A stretch of DNA of 64,000 nt from Natronorubrum bangense (GCF_004799645.1 NZ_CP031305.1:2666001-2730000); one strand, 5' to 3'; positions 43,737 through 53,474 are shown, counted from the stretch's first letter. The notes: generated by a model from the sequence alone, not told the origin. Numbers and translations: made by a program.

Positions 43737-45038
43737 TCACGTGAGTTCGGATCGAACGGTCTCGGAGAGTATCGAGATCCGAGCGTCGTGTTCGTAGCCG
43801 TCTCGAATCCCGTTTACGACGTACGCAAACGCCAGATCCGATTCCGGATCGGCCCAGGTCATACTACTGCCGAGTCCGCCGTGGCCGAACGTCACTTCCG
43901 GAGCGGGAACCCCGCGACGGTCGGGAACTGCCCCGCCACGCTGGAACCCGAGGCCGTACCGTGAGGCAGTTCCCACGCCGTCCTCGGGCGGTTCTTCGAC
44001 GTGCAGATCGGTCACCGTTGTGACCATCTCTTCGCTCAGTACGCGCGTGCCGTCGAGCTCACCGCCGTTGAGGTAGCAGGCGTAGAATCGAGCGAGTTCT
44101 CGAGCCGGACCGATCCCGGTCCAGGCGGGATTGATACCCTCCTGAACCGTCTCTCGGTTGTAGGTCTCGGCGGCTTCCTCAGTGGTGTAGCCAGCCATCA
44201 GTCCCGGCTCGCCGACCCGATCGTAGGGCTCGAAGCCGACGAGCGTCGCGACGTCAACGTCCTCGTCCTCGGGCCGACCGATGTGAGTTCGGTCCATCCC
44301 CAGTGGCTCGAAGAGATTCTCGCGTGCGAAGTCGTCGATCCGGTCGCCCGTGACCTGGCGAACGAGTTCGCCAGTGATCCAGCCGAAGCTGTAAAACTGG
44401 TAGCTGGTCTCGTCGCCGGGTGAAAACTGGAGTTCTGCATCCTCAACGGCGGCGGCCAGCGCGTCGGGGTCGGTCCACTGGTCGTACTCCTGATCGATAT
44501 CAGTCTCCGGAATCCCAGACTGATGCGTGAGGACGTGCCGAACCGTCACCTCGGCTTTCTCCGAGTTCTCGTCGGCGAACTCGGGCCAGTGGTCGACGAT
44601 CGGATCGTCGAACGCGAGCTCTCCGTCGTCGGCGAGCACATGGACACAGGCCGCCGCGAGCGGTTTCGTGTTCGAAAAGAGGACAAATCTCGAGTCCGGT
44701 TCGGTCTCGACGCCGTCCGGATCGGCTTCCGCTTTCGTGAGTTCGTCGTCGCCTTCGACCCCGGTGATACCGCCGGCGAGGTCGACGACGAGTTCGTCTC
44801 CCCGATAGACGGCGAGTTGCCCACCGTGGTGGAGTCCCTGCTCGAGATGATACTCAAAGACCTGTTCGATCCGTTCTTCGCCGCGAGCAACGGTCTCTGG
44901 TACGTCGTCCTCGTTTCGGACGCCAGTTGTCGCACGCGTTGCTCCCGCCGAGGTCGGTTGCCCGGCGAGTGCGAGCAGTCCCGTGCCGACCGCCGAGAGC
45001 ATCGATCGTCGACCGACGTTCGAGTTATTCGACACCAT
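43737..45038 (-). CDS. Exported serine hydrolase of the beta-lactamase/penicillin-binding family
   Basis: 433 aa. A Tat signal (NVGRRSMLSAVGTGLLALAG) directs export. The class C beta-lactamase fold is clear: SxxK is SNTK (Ser 122, Lys 125), the Tyr motif is in YQFYSFGW, and the third motif is FGHGGLGSS (HGG in place of KTG). Without cell-wall peptidoglycan a beta-lactam target is unlikely, so the enzyme probably cleaves esters or amides outside the cell. The C-terminus is complete. It is oriented away from folD with 233 bp between them. Confidence 0.88.
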   Translation of the reverse strand: MVSNNSNVGRRSMLSAVGTGLLALAGQPTSAGATRATTGVRNEDDVPETVARGEERIEQVFEYHLEQGLHHGGQLAVYRGDELVVDLAGGITGVEGDDELTKAEADPDGVETEPDSRFVLFSNTKPLAAACVHVLADDGELAFDDPIVDHWPEFADENSEKAEVTVRHVLTHQSGIPETDIDQEYDQWTDPDALAAAVEDAELQFSPGDETSYQFYSFGWITGELVRQVTGDRIDDFARENLFEPLGMDRTHIGRPEDEDVDVATLVGFEPYDRVGEPGLMAGYTTEEAAETYNRETVQEGINPAWTGIGPARELARFYACYLNGGELDGTRVLSEEMVTTVTDLHVEEPPEDGVGTASRYGLGFQRGGAVPDRRGVPAPEVTFGHGGLGSSMTWADPESDLAFAYVVNGIRDGYEHDARISILSETVRSELT

Positions 45039-45125
45039 ACTGTACGGATGCGTCGGTCGACGGCAAAACCACTGCGTGCGTATTCCGGGAGAGAAACAAT
45101 CTGCGCCAAAAACCGTCTGCGAACC

Positions 45126-46379
45126 CTACTCGTCTTCGTACAGCGGGTTCGCGTCACACAGCGACTCGACGTCCTCGCGGACCTCGGCGAGGACGGCCTC
45201 GTCCTCGGGGTTGTCGATAACGCGCGTGATCAGGTCGGCCACGGTGCGACAGTCGTCCTCGTCGAAGCCACGCGTCGTCAGGCCGGGCGTGCCGGCGCGG
45301 ATGCCCGAGGGGTCAAAGGCCGAGCGCGTCTCGCCGGGGACCGTGTTCCCGTTGAGGACGATCCCGGCGTCCTCGAGCGCTTCTTCGGCGTCGCCGCCGG
45401 AGGTGTCGGGGTGACTCTCGCGCAGGTCGACGAGCACGAGGTGGTTGTCGGTGCCGCCCGAGACGAGCGAGAAGCCGTTCTCGACGAGTTGCTCGCCGAG
45501 AGCCTCCGCGTTGGCAACCGTCTGCTCGGCGTACTCCTCGAACTCAGGCTCGAGTGCTTCTTTGAAGCCGACGGCCTTGCCGGCGACGTTGTGCATGAGC
45601 GGGCCGCCCTGTCCACCGGGGAAGACCGCTGCGTCGATGTCGTCGGCGTACTGTTCGTCGCACATGACGATGCCGCCGCGGCCGGCGCGGATGGTCTTGT
45701 GCGTGCTGCCGGTGACGAAGTCGGCGATGCCGACCGGCGAGTCGTGGACGCCGGCGGCGACGAGACCCGTGATGTGGGCGATGTCTGCGAGGTGAAGCGC
45801 GTCGACGCTGTCGGCGGCTTCCTGAATACGTGCCCAGTCGATCTCGCGTGGGTACGCGGAGTAGCCCGAGACGATGATGTCCGGCTCGAACTCCTCGGCC
45901 TGCTCGGCGAGCCCCTCGTAGTCGACGTAACCCGTCTCGGCGTCGACTTCGTACTGCTCGACGTCGTAGAGCTGACCGACGAAATTCGCCGGATGACCGT
46001 GGCTAAGGTGGCCGCCGTGGGTCAGATCCAGCGAGAGGATCTTGTCGCCGGGCTCGAGCATCGCAAAGTAGACGGCCTGGTTGGCCTGGGTCCCTGAGTG
46101 TGGTTGTACGTTGACATGTTCTGCACCGAACAGCTCCTGAGCGCGGTCGATCGCGAGCTGTTCGACTTCGTCGGCGTACTCACAGCCACCGTAGTAGCGC
46201 GAGCCGGGATAGCCCTCGGCGTACTTGTTCGTTAGGGCGCTGCCCTGTGCATCGAGGACGGCCTTGCTGACGTGATTCTCGCTGGCGATCATCTGCAGCG
46301 ACTCTCGCTGGCGATCTACTTCTCCCTCGAGTGCATCAGCAACGGCGGGATCGACATCCCGGACGTGGTCGTGTTCCAT
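45126..46379 (-). CDS. glyA: Serine hydroxymethyltransferase
   Basis: 417 aa. SHMT interconverts serine and glycine, loading methylene-THF. The substrate motif EGYPGSRYYGGCEYADEVE and the PLP lysine in VTGSTHKTIRAGRGG are visible. Full length, start MEHDHVRDVD. Clustered with folD and 17 kb from gcvTH, it is the entry of serine carbon into the folate pool. Confidence 0.97.
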   Translation of the reverse strand: MEHDHVRDVDPAVADALEGEVDRQRESLQMIASENHVSKAVLDAQGSALTNKYAEGYPGSRYYGGCEYADEVEQLAIDRAQELFGAEHVNVQPHSGTQANQAVYFAMLEPGDKILSLDLTHGGHLSHGHPANFVGQLYDVEQYEVDAETGYVDYEGLAEQAEEFEPDIIVSGYSAYPREIDWARIQEAADSVDALHLADIAHITGLVAAGVHDSPVGIADFVTGSTHKTIRAGRGGIVMCDEQYADDIDAAVFPGGQGGPLMHNVAGKAVGFKEALEPEFEEYAEQTVANAEALGEQLVENGFSLVSGGTDNHLVLVDLRESHPDTSGGDAEEALEDAGIVLNGNTVPGETRSAFDPSGIRAGTPGLTTRGFDEDDCRTVADLITRVIDNPEDEAVLAEVREDVESLCDANPLYEDE

Positions 46380-46518
46380 GTCCGATGTGCCGGCTGGCGG
46401 CAGTATAAGTGTACCCGTCTTCGATGAGCGGTGTCACTGCACCGCACCGACGGGTCATATGTCGGATTGGAAACAACCCGATACAACTAACTTCCCTGCG
46501 TGACATTCAGCATCTCGA

Positions 46519-48618
46519 ATGATAGAGTGGGCACTCGACGGCAGCCACCTCCGTCTCGTCGACGCCGACGACACCGTGTTGTCTATCCACGGTGTCGAAC
46601 ACGTCGAGGAGTCGGGCCACGAGATTCCCCGCCCCGTCGAGGAGACGCTCGTCGTCACGACGAGTGAACTCCGGTTCCCACACGCGGCCGTCTCCGCGTT
46701 TGCACTCGGCTCGAGCGAGCATCACGAACTCGACCCGGACGACACGCCGCTTTCGTTGTCTGCTGGCGAGTATATTCTCAGTATCAAAACAGCGCTCGAG
46801 ACGTGTCTCCAGTTTTCGGACGCAGCGACGATCAGCCACACCGAAGGCGACGAGTCGCTCGTCGTTTCTTTCCCGGACCGTACCCGCGTGACCGTCGGCA
46901 TCAAGAGCCACCACGACCTCCCGACGGAGACGATCACTGTTCCCGACTCGCCCGACGGGATCGCAACCGCCATCAGCCACCTCGCTGCAGCGCACAAGAC
47001 GGACCGTTCGGACCGAACCTATCCCTCCCTCCGTGGGCATCCAGCGCTGCTCGAACAGGGCGATTCCCTCGAGATCCCCGACCAGCTGCGAGCGACACGC
47101 CCCGATTCCGGAATCGAACTCGTCGTTCCACCAGCCTACGAATCGCTGTTCGTGGCCGCGCCACTGGCATACCATCTGCAAGCGACTCTGCGGACTGCTG
47201 ACGGCCGTGGTCGTGGTTCCGGTCGAGCACGACTCCGGATCCCGGATTTCGGAATCGAGAAACGGCTCTCGCCAATGCCCGACCTCGAGCACGACGTCGA
47301 GCGGCTGTTGCGAAAGACGTTCTTTCTCGACTGTCTCGTTCGCAACGCCGGGCCATACGGCACGACGCTGGCGGAACAACACATTCTCGAGGCACTCGAC
47401 CTCGACGCTGGGGCGCTCTACGACGACAGTCCACAACAGCGACTCGCAACGTATCTCGACGTCCCCTACGATGCGATCAAACACCGGCTGCCGGACTGGC
47501 ATCTTTCGACGTACGTTACGCCTGAGTACGACAGCGTCGAGTTGCTCCCGTTCTTGCTCGACCGGATGAGCATGGTCTACATGCCTCGAACGTCCACACT
47601 CGAAGGCAAGGAGCTGATCGAGCGAGCGCTCGAAGATTTCTACCGTAGTGGGAACGAGACAGCCAGCACCGGACTGAGTAGAGCAGGTGCCAGAAACGTC
47701 GCCGCTGTCGACATCGTCAAACCCGACCTCCAGAACGGCCGTGCTCACGGCTGGCTTGCGGATGGTGTCCCGATCGACGTCTTCAAAACCACCCCGGATG
47801 CCTACCAGAATCGCCTCGACTATCTCGAACAGCCGAGCGAGTCGATGTCGGTTCGTATCGTGTTGAACGATCCAGAGATGGCCGGTGAACACGACAGCGT
47901 CGCCGAAATCTATCGCCAGCGCGCCCAGGAGTTGGCAATGGATGTCTCCGTCAACGAATCGCTGACGACGGCCGAACTCGCACGTGTTTTCGAACGGGAG
48001 TCCGAGTTCGTCCACTACATCGGTCACTGTGAACGCGAGGGGCTGTGCTGTCCGGACGGCTTGCTCTCGACCGCGAGTCTCAGCCGCTGTAACGCACAGA
48101 CGTTCTTTCTGAACGCCTGTGGCTCATACCACGAAGGAAAGCGACTGATCGAGAGGGGGAGTGTCGCCGGTGGGGTGACCTTTCGCGAGGTGTTGAACGA
48201 CCACGCGGTCAAGGTCGGCTCGACGTTCGCAAAGCTCCTGATCAACGGATTCAGTATCGAACGCGCGCTGGATCTCGCACGCAGCCGGATTATGATGGGC
48301 AAAGACTACGCCGTCGTCGGTGACGGCACCCATTCGCTTATCCAGAGCGAACAACAGCTCCCGACGACCATCACCGTCGAAGCGCTCGACGGGGACGAGT
48401 ATCTGGTAACGCTCGACTGTTATTCAACACGGATGACCGGCTCGTACTACGTTCCACAGACTGCCGCCAACGAGTGTGCCTATCTCTGTGGAACCGAGTC
48501 GAGTTTCACACTCGAGGAGGCAGGTGTTCGCTCGTTGCTCTGTGAAACCGATGCGTCAGTCATCTACGACGGCGATCTCTACTGGTCGAAAACGCTAGCA
48601 CAGCAGTTTGGGAACTGA
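46519..48618 (+). CDS. CHAT/caspase-like (clan CD) protease candidate
   Basis: 699 aa. The C-terminal region from about residue 440 has the hallmarks of CHAT-type clan CD peptidases. A strand ends in a catalytic His, FVHYIGHCEREG (His 503; His 499 nearby). After 31 residues the second strand ends in LNACGS with the catalytic Cys 534. Then come helices (ERGSVAGGVTFREVL, GSTFAKLLINGFSIERALDLARS). The first 440 residues are beta-rich with a helical part, a haloarchaea-specific domain not matched to anything I recognise. No signal peptide, so it acts in the cytoplasm. It is convergent with the next gene, whose product is a likely partner or substrate (inference). The start at 46519 fits the coding change. 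Confidence 0.65.
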   Translation: MIEWALDGSHLRLVDADDTVLSIHGVEHVEESGHEIPRPVEETLVVTTSELRFPHAAVSAFALGSSEHHELDPDDTPLSLSAGEYILSIKTALETCLQFSDAATISHTEGDESLVVSFPDRTRVTVGIKSHHDLPTETITVPDSPDGIATAISHLAAAHKTDRSDRTYPSLRGHPALLEQGDSLEIPDQLRATRPDSGIELVVPPAYESLFVAAPLAYHLQATLRTADGRGRGSGRARLRIPDFGIEKRLSPMPDLEHDVERLLRKTFFLDCLVRNAGPYGTTLAEQHILEALDLDAGALYDDSPQQRLATYLDVPYDAIKHRLPDWHLSTYVTPEYDSVELLPFLLDRMSMVYMPRTSTLEGKELIERALEDFYRSGNETASTGLSRAGARNVAAVDIVKPDLQNGRAHGWLADGVPIDVFKTTPDAYQNRLDYLEQPSESMSVRIVLNDPEMAGEHDSVAEIYRQRAQELAMDVSVNESLTTAELARVFERESEFVHYIGHCEREGLCCPDGLLSTASLSRCNAQTFFLNACGSYHEGKRLIERGSVAGGVTFREVLNDHAVKVGSTFAKLLINGFSIERALDLARSRIMMGKDYAVVGDGTHSLIQSEQQLPTTITVEALDGDEYLVTLDCYSTRMTGSYYVPQTAANECAYLCGTESSFTLEEAGVRSLLCETDASVIYDGDLYWSKTLAQQFGN

Positions 48619-48763
48619 CCACCAGTCGGCAGCACCGTCCCATCTCTGTGGGGGACATGCGAAGATAGTGATGAGTGTAAACACGGCAAAAAGAGAGATA
48701 GTACGGTCGGGAGCCGGGCCAGTAGCGTGCCCGTCGCGCGGCGTGGTCGGTCTGTCGTCCGGC

Positions 48764-49579
48764 TCAGGAGAACAGCCGACCGAGTTTTGAGCGGAGCCAG
48801 CCCAAGAACCCACCAGCGTGGTCATCATCGTCGGCCGTGGTTGCGGGCACGCCAGTCTGGTCGTCATCAACGAGCGCGAGATCCGTCGTCGCAGCCGTTT
48901 CGTCGTCCGAATCGGCGTCGGACGCCTCGTTCGGCTCGGCTGTGTCGGTCGTAGCCGTCTCTTCGCGGCCGTCAGCAGTGACAGCAGTTGGTGCGTTCTC
49001 GTCCGGCGTTTCGTCACTCGAGGGCGACGCTGCAGCCGACTCCGGACCGGCTGTCTCGGCTGGACCGTCTTCGGAGACGTCCGTCTCGGTATCGACGGCG
49101 TCGTCGTCGACACTCTCGGACTCCGGCGACGCCTCGGCGTCGGGTGCTGTCTCGGTAGTCTCGGACTCGTCTGCATCGACCCAGAGGAATTCCTGGTCTT
49201 TCGTCCGGTCGGTCAACAGGAGTTCCTCAAGTGCCCCCTCGTCGACGAGCAGGTCGTCATCGGCCGATTCCGGCTCCGGATCGTCCGCACTCGCGATGAT
49301 ATCCTCGGGACTCTCGTCGTCGAGAACGTCATCGATGTCGTCGGTCGTGGATCCACTCTGCTGGAGATTTCCGAAGACGGTCGCAGCCGTCTGGTCCTCG
49401 ACACCCCCGTCGGACGGCTCTGGCTCATCGTCAGTCGGCTCCTCATCGCCTGTCGATTCCCCGTCGACTGGCTCCCCCTCTGGCACCCCTTCGTCGATCT
49501 CTCCGAACAGATCGTCGGCCGTCCCCCCAACGTCGAGTGAGCCGTCACTCGAGTTCGTGTTTATCGTACTATCAGTCAT
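48764..49579 (-). CDS. Acidic, mostly disordered protein with C-terminal amphipathic helix
   Basis: 271 aa. It is largely Asp/Glu/Ser/Thr/Ala with no hydrophobic core, so long disordered stretches are expected. Two short parts look ordered: DSTDDIDDVLDDESPEDIIASADDPEPESADDDLLVDEGALEELLLTDRTKDQEFLWVDADE (residues about 80-140), and the last 15 residues, GGFLGWLRSKLGRLFS, a positively charged amphipathic helix suited to membrane attachment. The ordered block is a candidate protease recognition or adaptor segment. It is convergent with the CHAT protease candidate. Its start codon and ribosome-binding site are enclosed by an inverted repeat. Confidence 0.6.
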   Translation of the reverse strand: MTDSTINTNSSDGSLDVGGTADDLFGEIDEGVPEGEPVDGESTGDEEPTDDEPEPSDGGVEDQTAATVFGNLQQSGSTTDDIDDVLDDESPEDIIASADDPEPESADDDLLVDEGALEELLLTDRTKDQEFLWVDADESETTETAPDAEASPESESVDDDAVDTETDVSEDGPAETAGPESAAASPSSDETPDENAPTAVTADGREETATTDTAEPNEASDADSDDETAATTDLALVDDDQTGVPATTADDDDHAGGFLGWLRSKLGRLFS

Positions 49580-49599
49580 AAACTCCTTCTATGATAGTA
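49567..49599 (-). promoter_or_regulatory. Hairpin enclosing the start codon of the acidic protein gene
   Basis: TACTATCA (49592-49599 on the mRNA strand) and TGATAGTA (49567-49574) form perfect 8-bp arms. The loop between them holds the Shine-Dalgarno-like AAGGAG and the ATG at 49579. In the mRNA, pairing would sequester both in a 17-nt loop, so translation may be controlled. Confidence 0.55.
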
Positions 49600-49954
49600 G
49601 CTAATCATATGACTTTAACTTTCGGAATTTTTTCATTGCTAGTGACAAAATCCGATACCGTATTAGTGTGACGGCCGTTTTCGGGCGACAACAGCAGAAC
49701 AGGTTGACGAACGTCCAAAAATAGTGTCGAGGGAGTGAATTGTATCTATTCGAGTCCGAGCGAATACGATCGAGAACGTAAATCCGCTCGTCATACCGCC
49801 GAAGCGACCGATGAGCCGGTTTTCGGTCGATCGGAGATCGCGCTGGTTTTCTGTGGTCTCTCCGGCCAGACAATGCAGGCGGTGAGGAGGGGTCTCAGCG
49901 AGTCGAGATCGGGACAAACGCTATTAGTCACCACATTGAATATTAGAAGTTGCT
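49580..49954. other. Intergenic region between the acidic protein gene and rbcL
   Basis: No gene in these 375 bp. It is AT-rich near the start codon of the acidic protein gene, where a tataat-like stretch could act as promoter. On the right the promoter of the RuBisCO gene must lie in the sequence ending attgaatattagaagt. Confidence 0.5.
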
Positions 49955-51205
49955 ATGACCGGAATCGAATACGACGACTTCCTTGACCTCGAGTACGAAC
50001 CCACAGACACGGATCTCGTCTGCGAGTTTACCATCGATCCGGCCGAGGGGATGTCGACCGAGGCGGCGGCGAGTCGAGTCGCCTCTGAGTCCTCCAACGG
50101 GACCTGGGCGGCGTTACACGTCGACGAAGACGAACTGACCGATCTGAGCGCAGTCGCGTGTGCGATCGACGGCCATGAGATCACCGTCGCCTACCCTGAT
50201 GCCCTGTTCGAAGCGGGAAGCATGGCTCAGATCCTCTCGTGTATCGCGGGCAACATCATGGGGATGAAAGCGGTCGAGACGATCCGCCTCGAGGACTGCT
50301 ACTGGCCCGAGCCTCTCGTTTCCGGCTTCCCCGGCCCGCAGTTCGGGACCAGCGTCGCCCACGAAAAACTCGACGCGGGCGACCGCCCAATCCTCGCGAC
50401 GGTCCCCAAACCGAAGGTTGGGCTCTCAACGGACGCCCACGTCCAGATCGGCGAGGACGCCTGGCGCGGCGGCATCGACCTCCTGAAAGACGACGAGAAC
50501 CTCACGGACCAGGCGTTCAACCCCTTTGAGGACCGACTCGCCGACAGCCTCGCCGCTCGAGACCGCGTCGAGGAAGACGTCGGCGAGCGAAAAGATTACC
50601 TCGTGAACGTAACCGCGGAGACCAACGAGATGCTCGAACGCGTCGACCTCGTCGCCGAACACGGTGGCGGCTTCGTCATGGTCGACGTGATCACCTGTGG
50701 CTGGTCGGCCGTCCAGACGGTCCGCGAGCGCTGCGAGCGACACGACCTCGCGATCCACGCCCATCGTGCCATGCACGCCGCCTTCGACCGCCTCGAGCAC
50801 CACGGCGTCTCGATGCGGGTGCTCGCCCAGATCGCTCGCCTCTGTGGCGTCGATCACATCCACACCGGCACCGCCGGGCTGGGCAAACTCGCAAACGAGG
50901 ACACGCCAGGGATCAACGAGTGGCTCACGTCGGATCTGTATGGCATGAACCCAGTCCTGCCCGTGGCCTCCGGCGGCCTCCACCCCGGCGTCGTCGACCA
51001 GCTGCTCGACGCACTCGGCACGAACATCATCGTCCAGGCCGGCGGCGGCATCCACGGCCACCCCGACGGCACGCACGCCGGCGCAAAAGCGCTCCGCCAG
51101 TCCGTCGAGGCCAGCCTCGAGGGCGTCTCGCTCGAGGACGCTGCCGACGATCACGACGAACTGGCGACGGCACTCGAGAAGTGGGGCGCGGAGACGTCGC
51201 GATAG
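49955..51205 (+). CDS. rbcL: Ribulose-1,5-bisphosphate carboxylase, form III
   Basis: 416 aa. This is archaeal RuBisCO, which carboxylates RuBP made from AMP in the nucleotide-salvage route (with AMP phosphorylase and R15P isomerase). The carbamylated lysine is Lys 178 in GGIDLLKDDEN, with the metal ligands Asp 180 and Glu 181. The substrate loop TVPKPKVGL and HAHRAMHAAF are also conserved. Length and motifs are those of form III. No phosphoribulokinase or the two AMP-pathway genes are in the window. Confidence 0.97.
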   Translation: MTGIEYDDFLDLEYEPTDTDLVCEFTIDPAEGMSTEAAASRVASESSNGTWAALHVDEDELTDLSAVACAIDGHEITVAYPDALFEAGSMAQILSCIAGNIMGMKAVETIRLEDCYWPEPLVSGFPGPQFGTSVAHEKLDAGDRPILATVPKPKVGLSTDAHVQIGEDAWRGGIDLLKDDENLTDQAFNPFEDRLADSLAARDRVEEDVGERKDYLVNVTAETNEMLERVDLVAEHGGGFVMVDVITCGWSAVQTVRERCERHDLAIHAHRAMHAAFDRLEHHGVSMRVLAQIARLCGVDHIHTGTAGLGKLANEDTPGINEWLTSDLYGMNPVLPVASGGLHPGVVDQLLDALGTNIIVQAGGGIHGHPDGTHAGAKALRQSVEASLEGVSLEDAADDHDELATALEKWGAETSR

Positions 51206-51265
51206 CGTCGGTAAACACCACCGAAACGAGACAAAACACTTACCAGTTCGCGTCGAACGGGTCGT

Positions 51266-52267
51266 ATGAGCCGCCCGTCACGCCGCTCTCTCCTCGGCCT
51301 CGTCGGAAGCACCGCCGTCGCCGCCAGTACCGCGGTCGCCGGCTGTCTGGGTCGCGTCGAGCACTCGACGCTGGGTCGATTCGAGGACCCGACCGACTCG
51401 CTCCCTCCAGCCGGCGAGAACAACGCGGGCTGTCCCGACTCCGACGTCGACCGGCTCGTCGCGTACCGGGAGATCGATCCCGACGAGGCTCCGATCTCCC
51501 TCGAGCCGTCGGCCGAATCGATCGCCGAGGGCGAACGGATCACGTTCACCCTGCGAAACGAGTCCCACAGCGAGTTCTCGTACAATCAGTACAACTGGCG
51601 ACTGCACAAGCGCGTCGACGGGGACTGGTACTTTATTGCCCCTCGAGAGATTCCACTGCCGTTGCACACGCTCAAGCCCCGCAGGCGTTACGAGTGGGAG
51701 CTGACAGTCGACAACGACGGCGTCGAGGACGGAACCGCTATCGGCGGCCCGGGATCGTACGGGGACCGCGACCCGATCCAAGGGCTCGGCGGCGGCACGT
51801 ACGCCTTCGGGACGGAGGGCTGGTTCGACAGCGCCGACGAGAAGATCGGCTTCTGCGCCCGGTTCAAACTCGAGACCGACGCCCTCGAACTGACGCCGAC
51901 CCGCGCCGTCGACGAGACCGAGTGGAAAGACGACATCCTCGTCGCTCGGTCGATGCGGGGAGATCCGGAGAACGAGCACTCCCGGCTCGGCGCGTACGAA
52001 CTCGAACGCATCGTTGCCAACACCAAGAGTGACGACGATCGTGCGAACGACGAAACCGCCGAACCGCTGATCACCGAAACCGTACTGCGAAACGACCAGT
52101 TGCGGGACGTCGTCGCGCTGGCCCGCGAGTACGACGCCGACCGGGTTCGTCTCGAGGAGTACGACGCGAGCTACCCGATCTTCGGCAGCCACGAGGACGG
52201 CGTTTACGAGTACGACGGCGAGGTCTACGAGATCACGACCCGAGAAATAGCGCCGAAAGGCGACTGA
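51266..52267 (+). CDS. Tat lipoprotein, hypothetical
   Basis: 333 aa. The N-terminus SRRSLLGLVGSTAVAASTAVAGC carries a twin-arginine motif and a lipobox. The mature protein has beta strands and an Asn/Trp-rich segment (EFSYNQYNWRLHKRVDGDWYFIAPREIPLPLHTLKPRRRYEWELTV) compatible with an immunoglobulin-like fold. It lies 60 bp behind rbcL but is functionally unlikely to be linked. Function unknown. Confidence 0.8.
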   Translation: MSRPSRRSLLGLVGSTAVAASTAVAGCLGRVEHSTLGRFEDPTDSLPPAGENNAGCPDSDVDRLVAYREIDPDEAPISLEPSAESIAEGERITFTLRNESHSEFSYNQYNWRLHKRVDGDWYFIAPREIPLPLHTLKPRRRYEWELTVDNDGVEDGTAIGGPGSYGDRDPIQGLGGGTYAFGTEGWFDSADEKIGFCARFKLETDALELTPTRAVDETEWKDDILVARSMRGDPENEHSRLGAYELERIVANTKSDDDRANDETAEPLITETVLRNDQLRDVVALAREYDADRVRLEEYDASYPIFGSHEDGVYEYDGEVYEITTREIAPKGD

Positions 52268-52343
52268 CGTGCCGAAACCCCTGATGTCGCAAAAGACGTG
52301 AGTATCCACAACAATTATATTCTCGTTAACCGCCATTCGAATC

Positions 52344-53450
52344 GTGGTTTACGAGACGGACAACAAGACGGTCGACGACGCGCTCGAGCGAGTGTTCGCC
52401 GGCGAGCGGCTCGATCGAACCGATGGGATCGCGTTGCTGGCCCAGCCGGTCGACGCGCTCGCAGAAGCCGGCGCAGCCGTGCGCGATCACTTCGGTGACG
52501 GCACGGTCGACGCCTGCTCGATCGTCAACGCAAAGGCGGGCAACTGTGCCGAAGATTGTGGCTTCTGTGCGCAGTCGGTCCACTTCGACACCGGCATCGA
52601 CACGTACGATTTCATCGGCCCCGAGAAGGTCTTAGAGGCCGCAAAGCGGGCCGAACGCGACGGTGCCCAGCGCTTCGGCATCGTCGTCGCCGAGAAAGGC
52701 GTCTCGAAAGAACACCGACCCGAGGAGTGGGCGGAGGTGCTCGAAGGCATCCGACTCGTCAGAGACGAATGTGACCTCGAGATCGACGCCTCCCTTGGCA
52801 TCCTCACGGAGGAGGAAGCCGAAATCTTGGTCGAAGAGGGGATCAACCACTACAATCACAACATCGAGACCTCACCACGATACTTCCCCGAGATCGTCGA
52901 CACCCACAGCTTCGAGGATCGGGTGCAGACGCTCGAGGTCGCCAAAGACGCTGGCATGGACCTCTGTGCCGGGGTCATCCTCGGGATGGGCGAGACGCCG
53001 ACCGACCGCGTCGACGCGGCGATCGCGCTCCAGGAGATCGGCATCTCTTCGCTTCCGGTGAACGTGCTCAACCCGGTCGAGGGGACGCCGCTGTACGAGC
53101 AGGGGGCCGCCATCTCGACCGAAGAGATCATCAAGACGGTCGCGGTGTACAAACTCCTGCATCCCGAGTCGCGCGTGCGACTCACCGGCGGCCGCGAGGT
53201 CAATCTCGACCCCGACGAGCAGCATCTTCCGCTCGAGGCCGGCGCAGACGGCCTGCTCACGGGCGACTATCTCACGACGGAGGGCCAGTCACCTGGCGAC
53301 GACATCGAGATCATCGAACGTGCGGGCCTCGAGCCAAACCAGGAGACAAACGAGTTCGACCCTGAGGCGGTCAAAGCTCGCCACAGCGACGCCGCGGAGT
53401 CGTCGACCGACTCGACAGCGAGTACCGGCGCAGAACCGAGCGACGACTGA
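52344..53450 (+). CDS. bioB: Biotin synthase
   Basis: 368 aa, GTG start. BioB is the radical-SAM enzyme that inserts sulfur into dethiobiotin. The radical [4Fe-4S] ligands are Cys 68, Cys 72 and Cys 75 in NCAEDCGFCAQSVHFDTG. Ligands of the second cluster follow. The C-terminal tail (ESSTDSTASTGAEPSDD) is a haloarchaeal extension. First gene of bioB-bioU-like-bioF-bioD with short gaps, suggesting an operon. Confidence 0.97.
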   Translation: MVYETDNKTVDDALERVFAGERLDRTDGIALLAQPVDALAEAGAAVRDHFGDGTVDACSIVNAKAGNCAEDCGFCAQSVHFDTGIDTYDFIGPEKVLEAAKRAERDGAQRFGIVVAEKGVSKEHRPEEWAEVLEGIRLVRDECDLEIDASLGILTEEEAEILVEEGINHYNHNIETSPRYFPEIVDTHSFEDRVQTLEVAKDAGMDLCAGVILGMGETPTDRVDAAIALQEIGISSLPVNVLNPVEGTPLYEQGAAISTEEIIKTVAVYKLLHPESRVRLTGGREVNLDPDEQHLPLEAGADGLLTGDYLTTEGQSPGDDIEIIERAGLEPNQETNEFDPEAVKARHSDAAESSTDSTASTGAEPSDD

Positions 53451-53474
53451 CCAGTAAACAACACAACAGACAGT

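Noticed and set aside
46507..48027. Long open frame on the minus strand opposite the CHAT candidate
   Set aside because: The composition and lack of domain pattern mark it as a shadow of the plus-strand gene.
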